A DNA stretch of 64,000 bases from Gonatopus flavifemur (GCA_018340375.1 JAFFJZ010000013.1:8300001-8364000), one strand, 5' to 3'. Positions 22,370 to 33,545 are shown, counted from the first letter of the stretch. Made by a program: numbers and translations. The notes: a model not told the origin generated them from the sequence alone.

Positions 22370-24240
22370 ATTTACTCTCCCGCGTCACTTCATACTCTTC
22401 TTACGCTCCCATTTTCACCAGGGGAGTAGATTAATGACATATAATATTCTCAGATAATATAATACATTATATTTGAAACACAATCCAATGCGATGTGAAT
22501 GCAACGTGAATATGTGGCTGATACGTATTTGAAATTCAAGGTGCCGTGTGGGATTGATATTCATCAAACACTCCCAATCATTTCAGTACTAACCTTTCAA
22601 CATCTAAATGGAAGACTCGAATACCTATACATATGACATGACAATTTACAATTTTATAGTAAAAATCAAAATTAAAATATTATTCCTCATTGATGAGATT
22701 GAAATGATTCATTGAAAACGCGCATGCGCACCACGTTTCTTTCACCGATCACATCTCGTGAATCGATATGACTCGAATCGATATTCTCATCTCGAAATGC
22801 GAGTTATAAGATCTCGAATCGCGATACTTTATCGCATGTTCCTTTAGTATATAGGATTGATAATCACATATATACATACATAAATATTGTTTGAAGAATT
22901 TGTTTAAAGAATGCATAAATACCATTTTTGAATTGTTATCCAAATACGGAAAGAACAGTTTGATTATATTTTAAAAATATTCTATAAAATACAACGAATT
23001 GAATATTTTTTTGGTATGAATAATGTTTCATTGAACTGGAGTTGTTTTTATTAACAGTGAATATTAATTCAATATGAACGCAATTCTTATTTATTTACAG
23101 GAAATAAATGTGGATTGATCGAAATCAGATTTGGTTATATTGAAAAAAAATCAATTCGCGCTATTCAAAAAAACATTCAGTAAATAAAATCGAATTATTT
23201 TCTCAGTGCCCCTACCAGCATGGGAATGTGGATAGATAATATAGGTGCTTCCGACATTCGTACAAAATGTCCAAATTCAATAAGGAGAAAAAAACGCGAA
23301 TATTGAACTGGAGATTTTCATGAATGTCGAAAATCCAAATATCACCGTCGAAATTGAAAAAGTGAATACACAATTCATAATTTAATGTATTAAATGTATG
23401 AGTGGCGCTACGATCGAGGCATAGCGTCGCGTCTCGCGAGTAAAATGTTGCGCGGCATTATACCTACGCTGGGAGAAAAAACATGGTTGATTCAGCGGGG
23501 ATGAGCAACGTTGCCTAATTTATGATGACGCAGCGAACACGTTCCCGGTGAATCAAGGGGAACGCTCAATGCTACACTGGGAAAAAATCCCGTTGAGCCA
23601 CACACGTTTGCAACGTTGAGGCAGCGGTGAAGCCCACGGTGATTGAGCTTTGGGAACCGACGATGATGCAGCACCGATGGCACCGTTTAATCACAGGGAA
23701 CCCGATGCTGGAATCAGTCAAATTCCTGCGAATTCCATCATTAACGTGACATGTTAGGTTAACGATTACCTGTGATTACGATTGATACTTTTCATAATTT
23801 TGCATTGTGATGTGTTCCATTTCTTTGGAAGAAGGAATGTGATAATGAATGATGAGTGGATAAAATAAATCAATATATCAAAAAAATATTTTATTAATTG
23901 CTGCATGATAAAATGTGAGACAATGTAGCATATGAGCACGTGTACCTGACCCCTCGCGTATAAATTCAATTCAAAAAGCTAAAAATTTATCATTGGTCAA
24001 ATATTTATTAAAATGTCATTCTTCAAAACGACCCGCAAGTTTTGATGCATAGACATTTAACAAATAATTATTACTGGCTTATTAAATTGTATTTGAACAT
24101 GAAGGGTCAGCTACTGGTACAGGGTTAGGCATTGGTACACCTACCTTATCTTCGCAACTTTCATATATAAAACGACGATCGAACCAAGTAACATGACCCG
24201 TTTCTCGTAAGTGAATATGTATGTTTTTATCCGTTGGAAT
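22370..24240. other. gene-poor stretch
   Basis: No exon is convincing. TACGCTGGGAGAAAAAA (23465) and CTACACTGGGAAAAAAT (23570) are short direct repeats in a GC-richer patch (23460-23720) that contains GCAACGTTGCC. Upstream exons of the gene ending at 24568 may lie here unseen. Confidence 0.4.
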
Positions 24241-24267
24241 ATTGTACTATATGATTTTTTTTTCAAG

Positions 24268-24568
24268 AGGAGATGATGAATGGTGGAAAACAAGGGTCCA
24301 GGTGCTTTTATTACAAACGAAGAGAGATTTAACAACTGATGACTGCAGAGTTGGCAATATAGCCGACCATCAACCACTGTATCAAAGGGGATTAAAAGCA
24401 CTCTCAATAGCAAACGAGTATCATGAAGAGTAAGTTCAGTAATTGTAATAAAAAGGATATTAAAGAAAACTTGTATGTCCTAACATTTGTTTTAGCATCG
24501 TTCTTCACGGAAAAACCAAGTGGCCAGGGTATATGGGTTCCAAATGTTCGGAATATTTGAAATCTTGA
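24268..24568 (+). CDS. last two exons of an unrecognised gene
   Basis: Exon 24268-24429 has a poly-T acceptor (TTTTTTTTCAAG) and a strong donor GA|GTAAGT. In phase 2 it reads GDDEWWKTRVQVLLLQTKRD ... GLKALSIANEYHEE. Exon 24496-24568 follows a TTTGTTTTAG acceptor after a 66-bp intron and completes the split codon (D), reading IVLHGKTKWPGYMGSKCSEY, then LKS and TGA. AATAAA follows at 24597. Codons, phase continuity, splice sites and poly(A) signal agree, so a real gene 3' end is likely. The amphipathic, helical sequence is not one I can name. Upstream exons would lie left of 24260 and were not found. The 4-kb transposon begins 265 bp after the stop. Confidence 0.6.
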
Positions 24569-24596
24569 GCAAAACGTTTCTTTTAATGGATTGAAT

Positions 24597-24602
24597 AATA
24601 AA
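24597..24602 (+). terminator. AATAAA polyadenylation signal
   Basis: Lies 28 bases after the TGA at 24566-24568. Confidence 0.55.
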
Positions 24603-24640
24603 AATGAAGATGAGTTCTGGATTGTGCAGTGACCTCTCTG

Positions 24641-24806
24641 AGAGAACACAAATCTGAAACGGACATTTCAACGTTCATCCAAGGTTCAAACCACCTCCAG
24701 GAACTCTCTGAACATTCGAGCGAAAACATGTTTTGGGATGGTGTTAGCCATAGTTTCAACGTTGAATGAACGTTTGAATGTCCGTTCCAGGTTCGGGTTG
24801 TTCTCT
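24641..24806. mobile_element. MITE with AGAGAACA / TGTTCTCT ends
   Basis: AGAGAACACAAATCTGAAACGGACATTTCAACGTTCAT pairs with ATGAACGTTTGAATGTCCGTTCCAG...GTTGTTCTCT. It shares the GGACATTTCAACGTT core with the hairpin at 20304-20807. Confidence 0.65.
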
Positions 24807-25416
24807 TGGGGATGGAAGGATCATATAGAGTGGACCGGAGCGAAAAACAAAAAAGTTTTCAAATGGAATCGTAATAGTGCGGAAAAGTTGCTACTCGTTA
24901 ACACAAACACAGGGGAAAAAAAATTTTTGAAATCGGACAATATCTTCCGTTCGCGCATCGCGTTCAAAATTTTTCCGAATTTGAACAAATTTGAACAGAT
25001 ATACGAAAAACTGTAGGAGGTTTGAATCCTGTCCGGTCAAGCTCATTTTTTATACATAACATTGTTTTGAAGTGTAGAATAGGGGAAGAATGCCGCATAC
25101 CTCTCTTCTACCCCCCCCCCCCCACCCCAAGCCCCTCAAAGGGGTGAAGATGAACAAGTTTCGTTAAAAGCAGTTCGTATTGCAGAAGATGCAAATACTG
25201 AACTATTGACTTGATTTTTCGTACATAAGGCAACTTCAAGGCTGAAAGTAAAAAAAGTACTCCCCTTCCTTCGTTATTTCCCCTGAGGGGCCGAAGATGT
25301 GCAGCTCTTGGCCCGTCCTTCCTTGAACGACTCAGAACTTACCACGGGAAGGTGGCTGCACTGCAAGTTCCACCCACACCCTGCCCAACCAACCAACCAA
25401 ACGTGGGCGTGGAGAA

Positions 25417-27750
25417 TTATGCACATTCAGGGACTGCGAATTCCGATTTGGTCTCAAATTTTGACATGGTAGCACGAGAGGCGAGTGTAGTTCTTATGAA
25501 ACCATCACGTCTCTCATGACCATAAACTGCTGAAGAGGCCTGTGTTACTAGCTTAACACTGCGCTCTACGGCTTGAGTATGACAGGGTATGTCTGCTAGA
25601 TTCAGAGGAAGAGTTGGTTTTTTTCCTTGAGAAATCAAGTCTGCAATATCAGCTGATGAAAGGGTTGCCAAAAGAGGTGGATATGTGATTTTGGTTGCAG
25701 ACCAATTTATGATATCAAAATAATCATGAGCATCAAAATTTATGGCCGGAACTAAGAAATTTCTGATAGATTTACCCTTTGTGGTAGTTTCTTTGGATTT
25801 CAATACTCGCCGAAGGCCCAGCTCCCGAACATCCTGCCTATCATCCATAACCATCGAAAGAAGAAGGTTTTCGGGATGGGCGAAGAAGGCATTCCTTTGA
25901 ATAACTTTCTTCGCCACTTCTTGGACTTCTGCAGGTAAGCCTCTACATCTCTTGATGCATTCAAAAATATGCTTAGGTCCTTCAAATATTGAAGATCTTG
26001 TCTTAATTTCAAACCACATGGGTACGTATACAGTCATGATGTATGTAACGATGTTGATGAGATTTTCAGGTGGGTTTTCAAATGAAATATATAGTCTCAA
26101 AAACCGGTTCGCTGTCGTCAACCACCGAGCATGAGACATTGGTCCCGGATCTCGATTCGCTAGGTCCGAGGAACAAGACCCAGCAGCAATGGAAACGGCA
26201 ATGTCATGTAGGTATCTCTGGTCTTTACTCAAAATTTGTGGGTCAATTTGTGGGATGACACATTCAATTTTATTAAATGCAACTACAGGCAAAGACTCGC
26301 AACCAACCAGCCGTTCGCCGAGAGGGCCACTCAAAGACTTCGGTCCTGCGGTTGTATCATCAAATGTTTCTACAAGATGCCTCAAAGGTAACTCATTGAA
26401 ATGTAAAAGACAGATCACCCACTGTATTGGCCTCTTCAAACGCATTTCTATATACTTAATTGCTCCCCGTTTCCAGCCAGTGTTTGTTGCTGTCCCATCA
26501 GTCCCAACTACTTCAATTTTAGAAGTATCTATTTCATTTTCTTCGAAATAGTCTATGATGCAGAAAGCAGTGTCCTTCCCACTTTTGGAAGTAGGTACTA
26601 GATGGCAAAGATACTTTGAACCCGGTTCCTCAATTACTGTAATATGATCCTCTTTCTTTACAGATTGGTATCGTTTTACTCCTTTTTCAACCAACACTAA
26701 AATGTTATCTGCCCTACCATCAAAGTATACCCACATTGGGCCGTTCATTTGATGTTCCCGTCGCTCTAAATTAGTACGTTTTACTCTGCACTTTTCTTTT
26801 TCTCTTCTAATTTTGCTCCTATCAACGATCAGAGATGTATCCCTATCAGTAATAAGACCTAGGTCTTTCAGCACGCTGGATGTGATAGCAGCTGTTGCTC
26901 TGTTAGACAGGCCAAAACGAGTACTTGTCAAAGCGTTTGTTGGAAGCGACAGGCGCATCTGTGAGGACTTTGAGCTTCTTGACAGGGCAGACGAAAAACG
27001 TGTGGGCTGAAAGTCCGAATCATCATGGACATCAAAATTTGTCTCTCCTGTTTCCGGATCGATACTGCCAACGGAGGGACCAGGCAAGTCTTGTATTTGC
27101 ACGCTAAGCAGATTAAGCTGACGAGCTTTTCTTTGTAACTTTGATGTAAGTTTCTGTGTTTCCTTCTTATCTGCCGTCAATCCAATTTTACCTATTCTGA
27201 GGTGTCTTCGTGCGTAGAGAAACTTCAGTTCCAATGTAGGTATTTTCCTATCCTTACGGCAATTGCAGCTGACAACTACAGGATTTGGACAAATACATTT
27301 CTCAAAGGTTTTTTTGCAATTGCATTGTAGTGTCATCTTGCACTTGCAAGATGATATGTCAAATAATGTGTTATAAGATTTATGAATGAAGTCATTGTAC
27401 TTATTCTTTTTTCCAGCCCTGGTTTTGTCCCTTTGATATGATTTACGAAGTGCATAATAGCAATCATGCAGTTGCTTGATCTTTTGAACGACTCTTGTGT
27501 GACACACGACAGGAATCGAAGCTTTGGAATATATTGACTGAATCTGTTGAGCTACAATGTTTGCCACGTCTGAGAAGCTCAAGTTCCTTCCAGGTTTACA
27601 GTCACTAGACTTTACTGCCATGTCATACTTGACTTCATTCCAACATTTTACGATATCGGCATTGGTGGGAAGAACCGCCGGTGGTAGTGGTTTTGGTGCA
27701 CCAAAAAATGGGCAGGGTGCATGAGCATGAGCACTACGAGTGAGTGCCAT
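25417..27750 (-). CDS. 777-residue candidate transposase, unnamed family
   Basis: The ATG at 27748-27750 opens 777 codons without interruption. Residues 1-130 are helical with SFSDVANIVAQQIQSIYSKA. About residues 135-175 form a cysteine-rich CxC cluster (CKCKMTLQCNCKKTFEKCIC, then SCNC), likely zinc-binding. A basic linker follows. From about residue 335 the order WVYFDGRAD, VVGTDGTATNTGW, WVICLLHFNELPLRHL, DPGPMSHARWLTTANR and CHTQAVERSVKLV suggests an RNase H-like fold with an inserted helical domain and a late Glu, as in hAT and P transposases. The acidic triad is inferred, not shown. Similar proteins are, to my recollection, annotated as uncharacterised in arthropods and cnidarians. Its place between long TIRs and its intactness argue that it mobilises this element and that the insertion is recent. 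Confidence 0.75.
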   Translation of the reverse strand: MALTRSAHAHAPCPFFGAPKPLPPAVLPTNADIVKCWNEVKYDMAVKSSDCKPGRNLSFSDVANIVAQQIQSIYSKASIPVVCHTRVVQKIKQLHDCYYALRKSYQRDKTRAGKKNKYNDFIHKSYNTLFDISSCKCKMTLQCNCKKTFEKCICPNPVVVSCNCRKDRKIPTLELKFLYARRHLRIGKIGLTADKKETQKLTSKLQRKARQLNLLSVQIQDLPGPSVGSIDPETGETNFDVHDDSDFQPTRFSSALSRSSKSSQMRLSLPTNALTSTRFGLSNRATAAITSSVLKDLGLITDRDTSLIVDRSKIRREKEKCRVKRTNLERREHQMNGPMWVYFDGRADNILVLVEKGVKRYQSVKKEDHITVIEEPGSKYLCHLVPTSKSGKDTAFCIIDYFEENEIDTSKIEVVGTDGTATNTGWKRGAIKYIEMRLKRPIQWVICLLHFNELPLRHLVETFDDTTAGPKSLSGPLGERLVGCESLPVVAFNKIECVIPQIDPQILSKDQRYLHDIAVSIAAGSCSSDLANRDPGPMSHARWLTTANRFLRLYISFENPPENLINIVTYIMTVYVPMWFEIKTRSSIFEGPKHIFECIKRCRGLPAEVQEVAKKVIQRNAFFAHPENLLLSMVMDDRQDVRELGLRRVLKSKETTTKGKSIRNFLVPAINFDAHDYFDIINWSATKITYPPLLATLSSADIADLISQGKKPTLPLNLADIPCHTQAVERSVKLVTQASSAVYGHERRDGFIRTTLASRATMSKFETKSEFAVPECA

Positions 27751-27762
27751 AATCAAGATCAA

Positions 27763-28334
27763 GAGAGGTGATTGGTCACACCTGATATTGTAAGATTCGT
27801 ATTATTGTTTAAAAATTCTTGAAATTTCAATAAATTCTCGAAATTATATTCGTCACTCAAAGACAATCCAATATTGTTAGACTGGTTCGTTCTAATATGA
27901 ATATTTCCACGTCAACCTGATGCACTGAACATCCTAGATATAATTAGATTTAATTAACATTAGCGAAGAATGTTCTGCGACAAGCCAATGAATTATATGA
28001 TCATACGATTTAATAACATACATGAAATGAAATTGGTGATCCATGTGATCGTGATCTAATGCAGGCTATGAAATTTTGAACAACGCTGATAAAAAAAGTT
28101 TTCAGTCCGAGAAGCGCTCCTTTGCTATGCAACAAGCCAGATAATCATATACTCCCAGTGACCAGTAGAGTGCTTCCTCGCTCATACGCTCCGTTTCTTG
28201 GAATCCCAAAGTCGAGAAGAAGGGAGTGGGGAACGAAGCCGAGACGCCGACCGAACGGATGGCAATCAAAACAAAACGTAACGCATTCTACAAGGAAATT
28301 TTGCCAAAGATCTGCAATTCCTATTTTAGCTCGT
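27763..28334. promoter_or_regulatory. transposon 5' region upstream of the 777-residue ORF
   Basis: Non-coding sequence between the start codon and the right TIR; it should hold the element's promoter. The plus-strand frame at 28122-28427 overlaps the TIR and is not a credible gene. No TATA box can be singled out. Confidence 0.3.
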
Positions 28335-28815
28335 GTAGTCGGGACAGAGCCCCCCTCCCCCTTGGGAGGAACATGCGGAGAGGAGTTAGAGAATAATTTT
28401 TTCCACTTCGCGCCTCAAAACATCTAATGTACGAAAAATCAGGTCGATGGGTTACCATTTGCACCTCCTGTAACACAAGCTATTTTTAACGGAAATTGTC
28501 CATTATCACCCCTTCGAAGGGGTTGGAAAGAGGTAGAGGAGGGTTGTGTGGCATTTTTCCCTCATTCTATGCCTCGAAGCCATGTTAAATACAAAAAAAA
28601 TGGGCTCAATTGGACAGCATATACCCCTTCTGCAATTTTGTGCATATTTGTTAGATTTTTGTTCGAATTCGAAAATTTTGAACGCGATGCGCGAACGGAA
28701 GATATTGTCCGATTTCAAAGATTTGTTTTTCCCTGTGTTTGTGTTAACGAGTAGCAACTTTTCCGCACTATTACGATTCCATTTGAAAACTTTTTTGTTT
28801 TTCGCTCCGGTCTGA

Positions 28816-30200
28816 ATAGAGTGTCCCATTTTGATCTTTAAATGCAAATATCTCAAAAACATGCACCTCAAACCAAAAGTACTTCACACCAGAGTTGTTA
28901 TACAAAGAGGGGGCCACAAAACTACGATAACAGTTTCATCATAGATGGCGTTATGATCGATTAAAATGGGGTCAACATCATTTTTTTAAACGGGAACCCC
29001 CACTTTTCGTTGCATATCTTGATTTTACGCAAAAAACTGAGTAACTTTTGCTTGAAACGTTTTTCCAAATTTCTGGAGATGGCGCCACAATCGATGAAAA
29101 ATAAAGTCTATGAAACAATATGCGGATATCTTGGGGAATGCATCCAAGATCCGAAATATCTGATTCGAATGTTGTTGTTAGGAGAGGGGACGACACAATG
29201 GCGATATCAGTTCCATAGTAGATGGCGCTGTGGTCGGTGAAAATGAGGTCAACTTCAATTTTTCAAATGGAAACTCCTACTTTTCATCGCATATCATGAT
29301 TCTACGCGAAAAAATGAGGAATTTTTGTTTGAAACATTCTTCCTAAATTCTCGAAGATGGAAATGGTGGAGAATGAGGTTGATGAAAAAGTTCTACTGCA
29401 TTATGTGTGAAGCAATGCTTAAAAAACAAATCAAAACAATAATAATTTCAGAGGAGAAATCGAACACAAAACACAACAAATGTCATGTCCAGAACATTGA
29501 ATTAAAGTCATTTACAATGTTTTGGACATGACATTTGTTGTGTTTTGTGTTCGATTTCTTCTCTGAAATTATTATTGTTTCGATTTGTTTGTTGAGCGTT
29601 GCTTCACACATAATGCAGTAGAACTTTTTCATCAACCTCATTCTCCACCGTTTCCATCTTCGAGAATTTAGGAAAAATGTTTCAAACAAAAATTCCTCAT
29701 TTTTTCGCGTAGAATCATGATATGCGATAAAAAGTAGGAGTTTCCATTTGAAAAATTGAAGTTGACCTCATTTTCACCGACCACAGCGCCATCTACTATG
29801 GAACTGATATCGCCATTGTGTCGTCCCCTCTCTTAACAACAACATTCGAATCAGATATTTCGGATCTTGGATGCATTCCCCAAGATATCCGCATATTGTT
29901 TCATAGACTTTATTTTTCATCGATTGTGGCGCCATCTTCAAAAATTTGGAAAAATGTTTCAAGCAAAAGTTACTCAGTTTTTTGCGTAAAATCAAGATAT
30001 GCAACGAAAAGTGGGGGTTCCCGTTCAAAAAAATGATGTTGACCCCATTTTAATCGATCATAACGCCATCTATGATAGAACTGATATCGTAGTTTTGTGG
30101 CCCCTCCTTTGTATAACAACTTTGATACGGAGTACTTTTGGTTTGGGATGCATGTTTTTGAGATATTTGCATTTAAAGATTAAAATGGGACACCCTGTAT
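28816..30200. mobile_element. 1.38-kb near-perfect hairpin, TACAGGGTGTCCCA-type ends
   Basis: Arms of about 690 bp meet at about 29507 (CATGTCCAGAACATTG / CAATGTTTTGGACATG). Mismatches are few throughout. The right tip is ATGGGACACCCTGTAT; the left tip is worn to ATAGAGTGTCCCAT. The arm text is a diverged version of the DD41D element's TIR at 5673 (AACTTTTG...GAAACGTTTTTCC, GATGGCGC, GGAACCCC). No transposase, so it is a non-autonomous foldback relative. Open frames read in both arms are mirror images and not genes. Confidence 0.9.
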
Positions 30201-30413
30201 AATATATTCAATTGACCTCATCATAATTCGTACTCTTACAGTGTTTATTATACTCACTATAAATTTATAAATTCATGAAATTCATGAAATAAAACTTCTA
30301 ACATTACATTGACCTTGACAGGGTTTTATTCATACTTTATATTTATTATGACATCAAAATAATATTTACAAGAAATAAAATGAACTTGGGAATGGCATAT
30401 CACTTATTATCAA

Positions 30414-30431
30414 GAGACGCGGTAGCGTCTC
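30414..30431. promoter_or_regulatory. GAGACGC-GGTA-GCGTCTC palindrome (unit A)
   Basis: Seven-bp perfect stem with a 4-base loop near the start of the unit, followed by GACGCCAAGTA. The identical palindrome is at 38112-38129 in unit B. Its conservation in otherwise AT-rich, drifting sequence suggests function, but none is known. Confidence 0.5.
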
Positions 30432-30512
30432 GACGCCAAGTACAGGAAAACCCTGAAAGGAAAAAAAACCCTGGAAGAAAAAAAAAATGAAAAAGCATAA
30501 GTCGTGCGCTAC

Positions 30513-31415
30513 CTTTGACTATATAAGTATGGACTGCCAGTTACCCCCACTTTTCCTATATAAACTGCCGAAAATGTGTAACCAACATTGAACGATATTT
30601 TTCGATATTTAGGCTCCGCCCAAGTGACCGAAAACGCGGGAATTCAAAATGTGGTATGAATAATCGTAGAAAAACCCAATGATTCGATAAGAATTACAGG
30701 TTATAATTTATTGACGTTTGATACATTGAGTATGAGAATGAGGATCATCGTTAAAAGCAATAAATACGATTCTTATATTGACGTAAACAATGTAAGATAA
30801 ATATTCAGAGAATATCAGTCGCATTGCATCATGTGTTCTGATGGTTGATTTTTTGCATGTATTTTGAGAATTATTACATCTATCAACTTATTCATCTGAT
30901 TACTCATAATTATCATTTATGATCATCATTCAAAATATTTATCAAAATATAAAATATATATATTTCTCCAAATATTTTTAAAGCAATTATAAAACATTTA
31001 TAATAAACAACCTCAATACTAAGTATATCGTTGGAATATTCCTTGAACATTCAGAAAATCTAGTCTCAGTTTGTAAAATTTTATGAAGCGATAAGTACTT
31101 TTAGATGAATCCGAATGTAATAATCTAATTCGAAAAATTGGAAAAGCAACCCTGGTTAAAGTCTCAAAGCGATTCATAAGAAAATGTCCTTATTATGAAA
31201 CTTTCCAAATTTCGCAACAGGAAATTCATAAGTAAACATGAAAACATTTCAATAAGAATTACTCCCTTGATCAGAGGTTAGATTGTATTTCAAAACAAAT
31301 CACAACACCGAACAGCTGATCAGTCAATTTCAGTTTGCGATTACTGGTGGCGCTGCTCAATGTTGATTACAAGTCTGAAGTTAGCAACCAGCAGTCCATA
31401 CTTATATAGTCAAAG
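30513..31415. mobile_element. 903-bp non-autonomous element, CTTTGACTATATAAGTATGG ends
   Basis: The terminal repeats extend at least 25 bp. The element is flanked by TGCGCTAC on both sides (30505-30512 and 31416-31423). Unit B shows the unoccupied site as TCCGCTAC at 38205-38212. An 8-bp duplication fits a hAT-type element. The interior has no transposase and contains a solo CCCTGGTTAAAG MITE end at 31147. Confidence 0.9.
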
Positions 31416-32099
31416 TGCGCTACCGTGTATCTTCACTCGAAAACCAAGATTTTCTTTAGTCAAAAAATCTTTAACCTACAATAACTCATCACACATTGAA
31501 TTTCACGAAAAAATGATTACACTTCTATTATATAATTCGAATACACACTTTCGATTAAGCACACTACGAAGTTGATCCGTTCACGCGATCCCGAGATACA
31601 AACGTTTCAAATTTTCATGCGATCAAAACATCAGAATTTCTTTATCATCATCAGAATCGGTTTCTTCAATCACGGAGATTTGTTAATCCTTAAGGCAGTT
31701 CTTCCAATGTTAGAGACATTATAATCCAAACATCCAATAGCGTGCATTTCAGTGTAGTGTGGTCTATACATTGTCAAAACATAAACAAATAACCTGTCAA
31801 TGAGGCGATGTGTTGATAGGTTATTATAATATCAAAAGAATAATTGAAAAATGGATGAATTGTGAATTGCAGGTTATACTACATAACAGGTATTACAGGT
31901 CATTCCAACAACAATCGAACGCACACAAATAACCTGGAATCATATATACTTTTATATATGACTTGAAAAAATTCATGAATGGATTAATGATTGAATGATG
32001 AAGAGGTTATTTGTAAAAAAAGGACACAAAAAGTGTGAGAAAGGTATAAATGAATCTATTTGCTACATTCAGGAAATTGCTATATACACAGGTAAGCTC

Positions 32100-32640
32100 T
32101 GTATGATGTATTATTCATAAAATACAATATTCCGTTACAGACAACAGCCCAGCAGAAATACCGTAATGAACAGTCTGCTACTGTTGGTTCTTACCACCAG
32201 AACCACAGGTTGATGATCAAATAAATCATATAAGGTCTAGTCGAAAATAATGATTCAAATTTATGCATTACTTTTTAGGTGAAATCTTATCGGATATACC
32301 ATAACCCCCTTACAAACAATCTACTATCGGGTTCTCCTGCTAGAGTCGTTGGAAAATGATCAAATGGATCATATCGAGCATGCTCAAGGGAGAAGATTCA
32401 AGTTTATTTGCAATTCCTCCACATACCAGAAAGTCAGAGATATATCATAAGTTCTGACGGACAGTCAACTACTGGAGCCTCCCGAAGTAGCTGATCAAAA
32501 CCAGATGACCAGCTACTTCGGGAGGCTCCACTGTCGATTTCTCTAATTAGGATCATGGGCAATCGATGAAAAAGATCATACCGAGCCAATGAATATTGAA
32601 TGGTTTGGATATTCGATACAATATTGCTTTTTAATGATCA
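32100..32640 (+). repeat. ~140-bp internal repeats of unit A
   Basis: The motif TATCGGATATACCATAA...GACAGTCnRCTACTG and the motif ATGGATCATAYCGAGCATGCTCAAG return about every 140-150 bp (near 32160, 32295 and 32446). The matching array in unit B is 45130-45700. Confidence 0.7.
32473..32530. mobile_element. 58-bp micro-palindrome insertion
   Basis: GGAGCCTCCCGAAGTAGCTG and its exact complement form 21-bp arms around a 16-base loop. Unit B at about 45500 lacks it (GACAGCCAGCTGCTGTCAATTTCT), so it is an insertion into unit A with CTAC/ACTG at its borders. Confidence 0.8.
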
Positions 32641-32999
32641 TGAATCACTTTGAATACATTTTGAACATTTCATGGATCCTAGAGTTACTAAATCTCTCAA
32701 CCCAAAATACTCTATGACAATTTAATGAAATTCATGATATTTGAGAATTGAATCATTCCAAAACCAAGATAAGTGAAGATAAGAATGATGGTTTGTAAGA
32801 ACACAAATATAATCCAGCTTGAATGGAACAACTGAAAAGATGGAACTTTGGAAGAAAACATTCAGAATGAATTGTCACATCCAGTCACATCAGTCAAGTT
32901 GACCTGTAGTTGTTCTGCAACAATTTCTATAATCAGAATATTGTATCTGCTCAATTTTCGTTGAGTTGATCCTAAACAGTCTCTCTAATCATTCATCAA

Positions 33000-33545
33000 T
33001 TGGTCAGTGGAATGCACCCGATGCAAAGATTTGTGATATATCCACTGCGCTCCTATCTTTTCTGCATTTTCCTTCAACGCTACCTAATGATCATGGTAGG
33101 ATTTAACGTACAGATGTATGGTACATCTACATCCTTTTTGCTTTTTCTTCATCCACCTATGATTCTGTTGGAAGAATCTGATAGCGGTATTATCCAATGC
33201 AAGGACTTGTATATCCACTGCACTTCTGCCTTTCCTTCATTTTCTTATGACGCTGCCTAATGACATTGATCATTGTGGTACGTAACATAAAGATTTATGG
33301 TAACATGCGTCCTTCTTGCTTTTTCTTCATCTACCTGTGATTCTATTGGATGAATCTGATAATAGTGTACCTAACGCAAGGACCTGTGTTATATCCACTG
33401 CACTCTTGCCTTTTCTTCATTTTCCTTCTACGCTACCTGATGATATTGATCGTGGTGGTAAGTAACATACAGATGTATAGTATACCTGCATCCTTCCTAC
33501 TTTTTCTCGATCCACCTGTAATTTTACTCAAAGAATTTACTCACT
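33000..33545 (-). repeat. ~180-bp internal repeats of unit A, three copies
   Basis: The landmark GTGATATATCCACTGC or GTATATCCACTGC stands at about 33030, 33210 and 33390. Each unit also has GCTTTTTCTTCATCCACCT and a CTACCTGATGAT step. On the minus strand it reads GCAGTGGATATATCAC, the same core as the ~140-bp repeats, so the two arrays are inverted with respect to each other. Confidence 0.75.

Larger units (their letters stand above)
24833..28812 (-). mobile_element. complete ~4-kb DNA transposon with ~480-bp TIRs
   Basis: The left arm starts GACCGGAGCGAAAAAC and the right arm ends with its complement GTTTTTCGCTCCGGTC. Arms pair at near identity for about 190 bp (24833-25020 against 28620-28812) and at lower similarity to about 25310 / 28335. 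That outer zone includes CATTTTTT, TCTACC, a CCCCTTyGAAGGGG block and GATTTTTCGTACAT. One intact long ORF lies between them on the minus strand. ATAGAGTG stands at 24825-24832 and at 28816-28823, a candidate 8-bp target duplication, with an extra TGA between the right TIR and the right copy. The family is unassigned; an 8-bp duplication is used by hAT, P and Merlin elements. Confidence 0.85.

Noticed and set aside
25110..25126. Poly-C run as a sequencing or functional signal
   Set aside because: It lies in the diverged outer zone of the transposon TIR, where the other arm has a mixed pyrimidine run; simple slippage is sufficient.
26189..26551. 120-codon plus-strand frame
   Set aside because: Antisense shadow of the 777-residue ORF.
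28122..28427. 101-codon plus-strand frame
   Set aside because: Lies antisense inside the 4-kb transposon and runs into its TIR; GTG/TTG-type start; no homology recognised.
29325..29689. Two opposed 68-codon frames with almost the same peptide
   Set aside because: They are the two arms of the 1.38-kb hairpin read in opposite directions.
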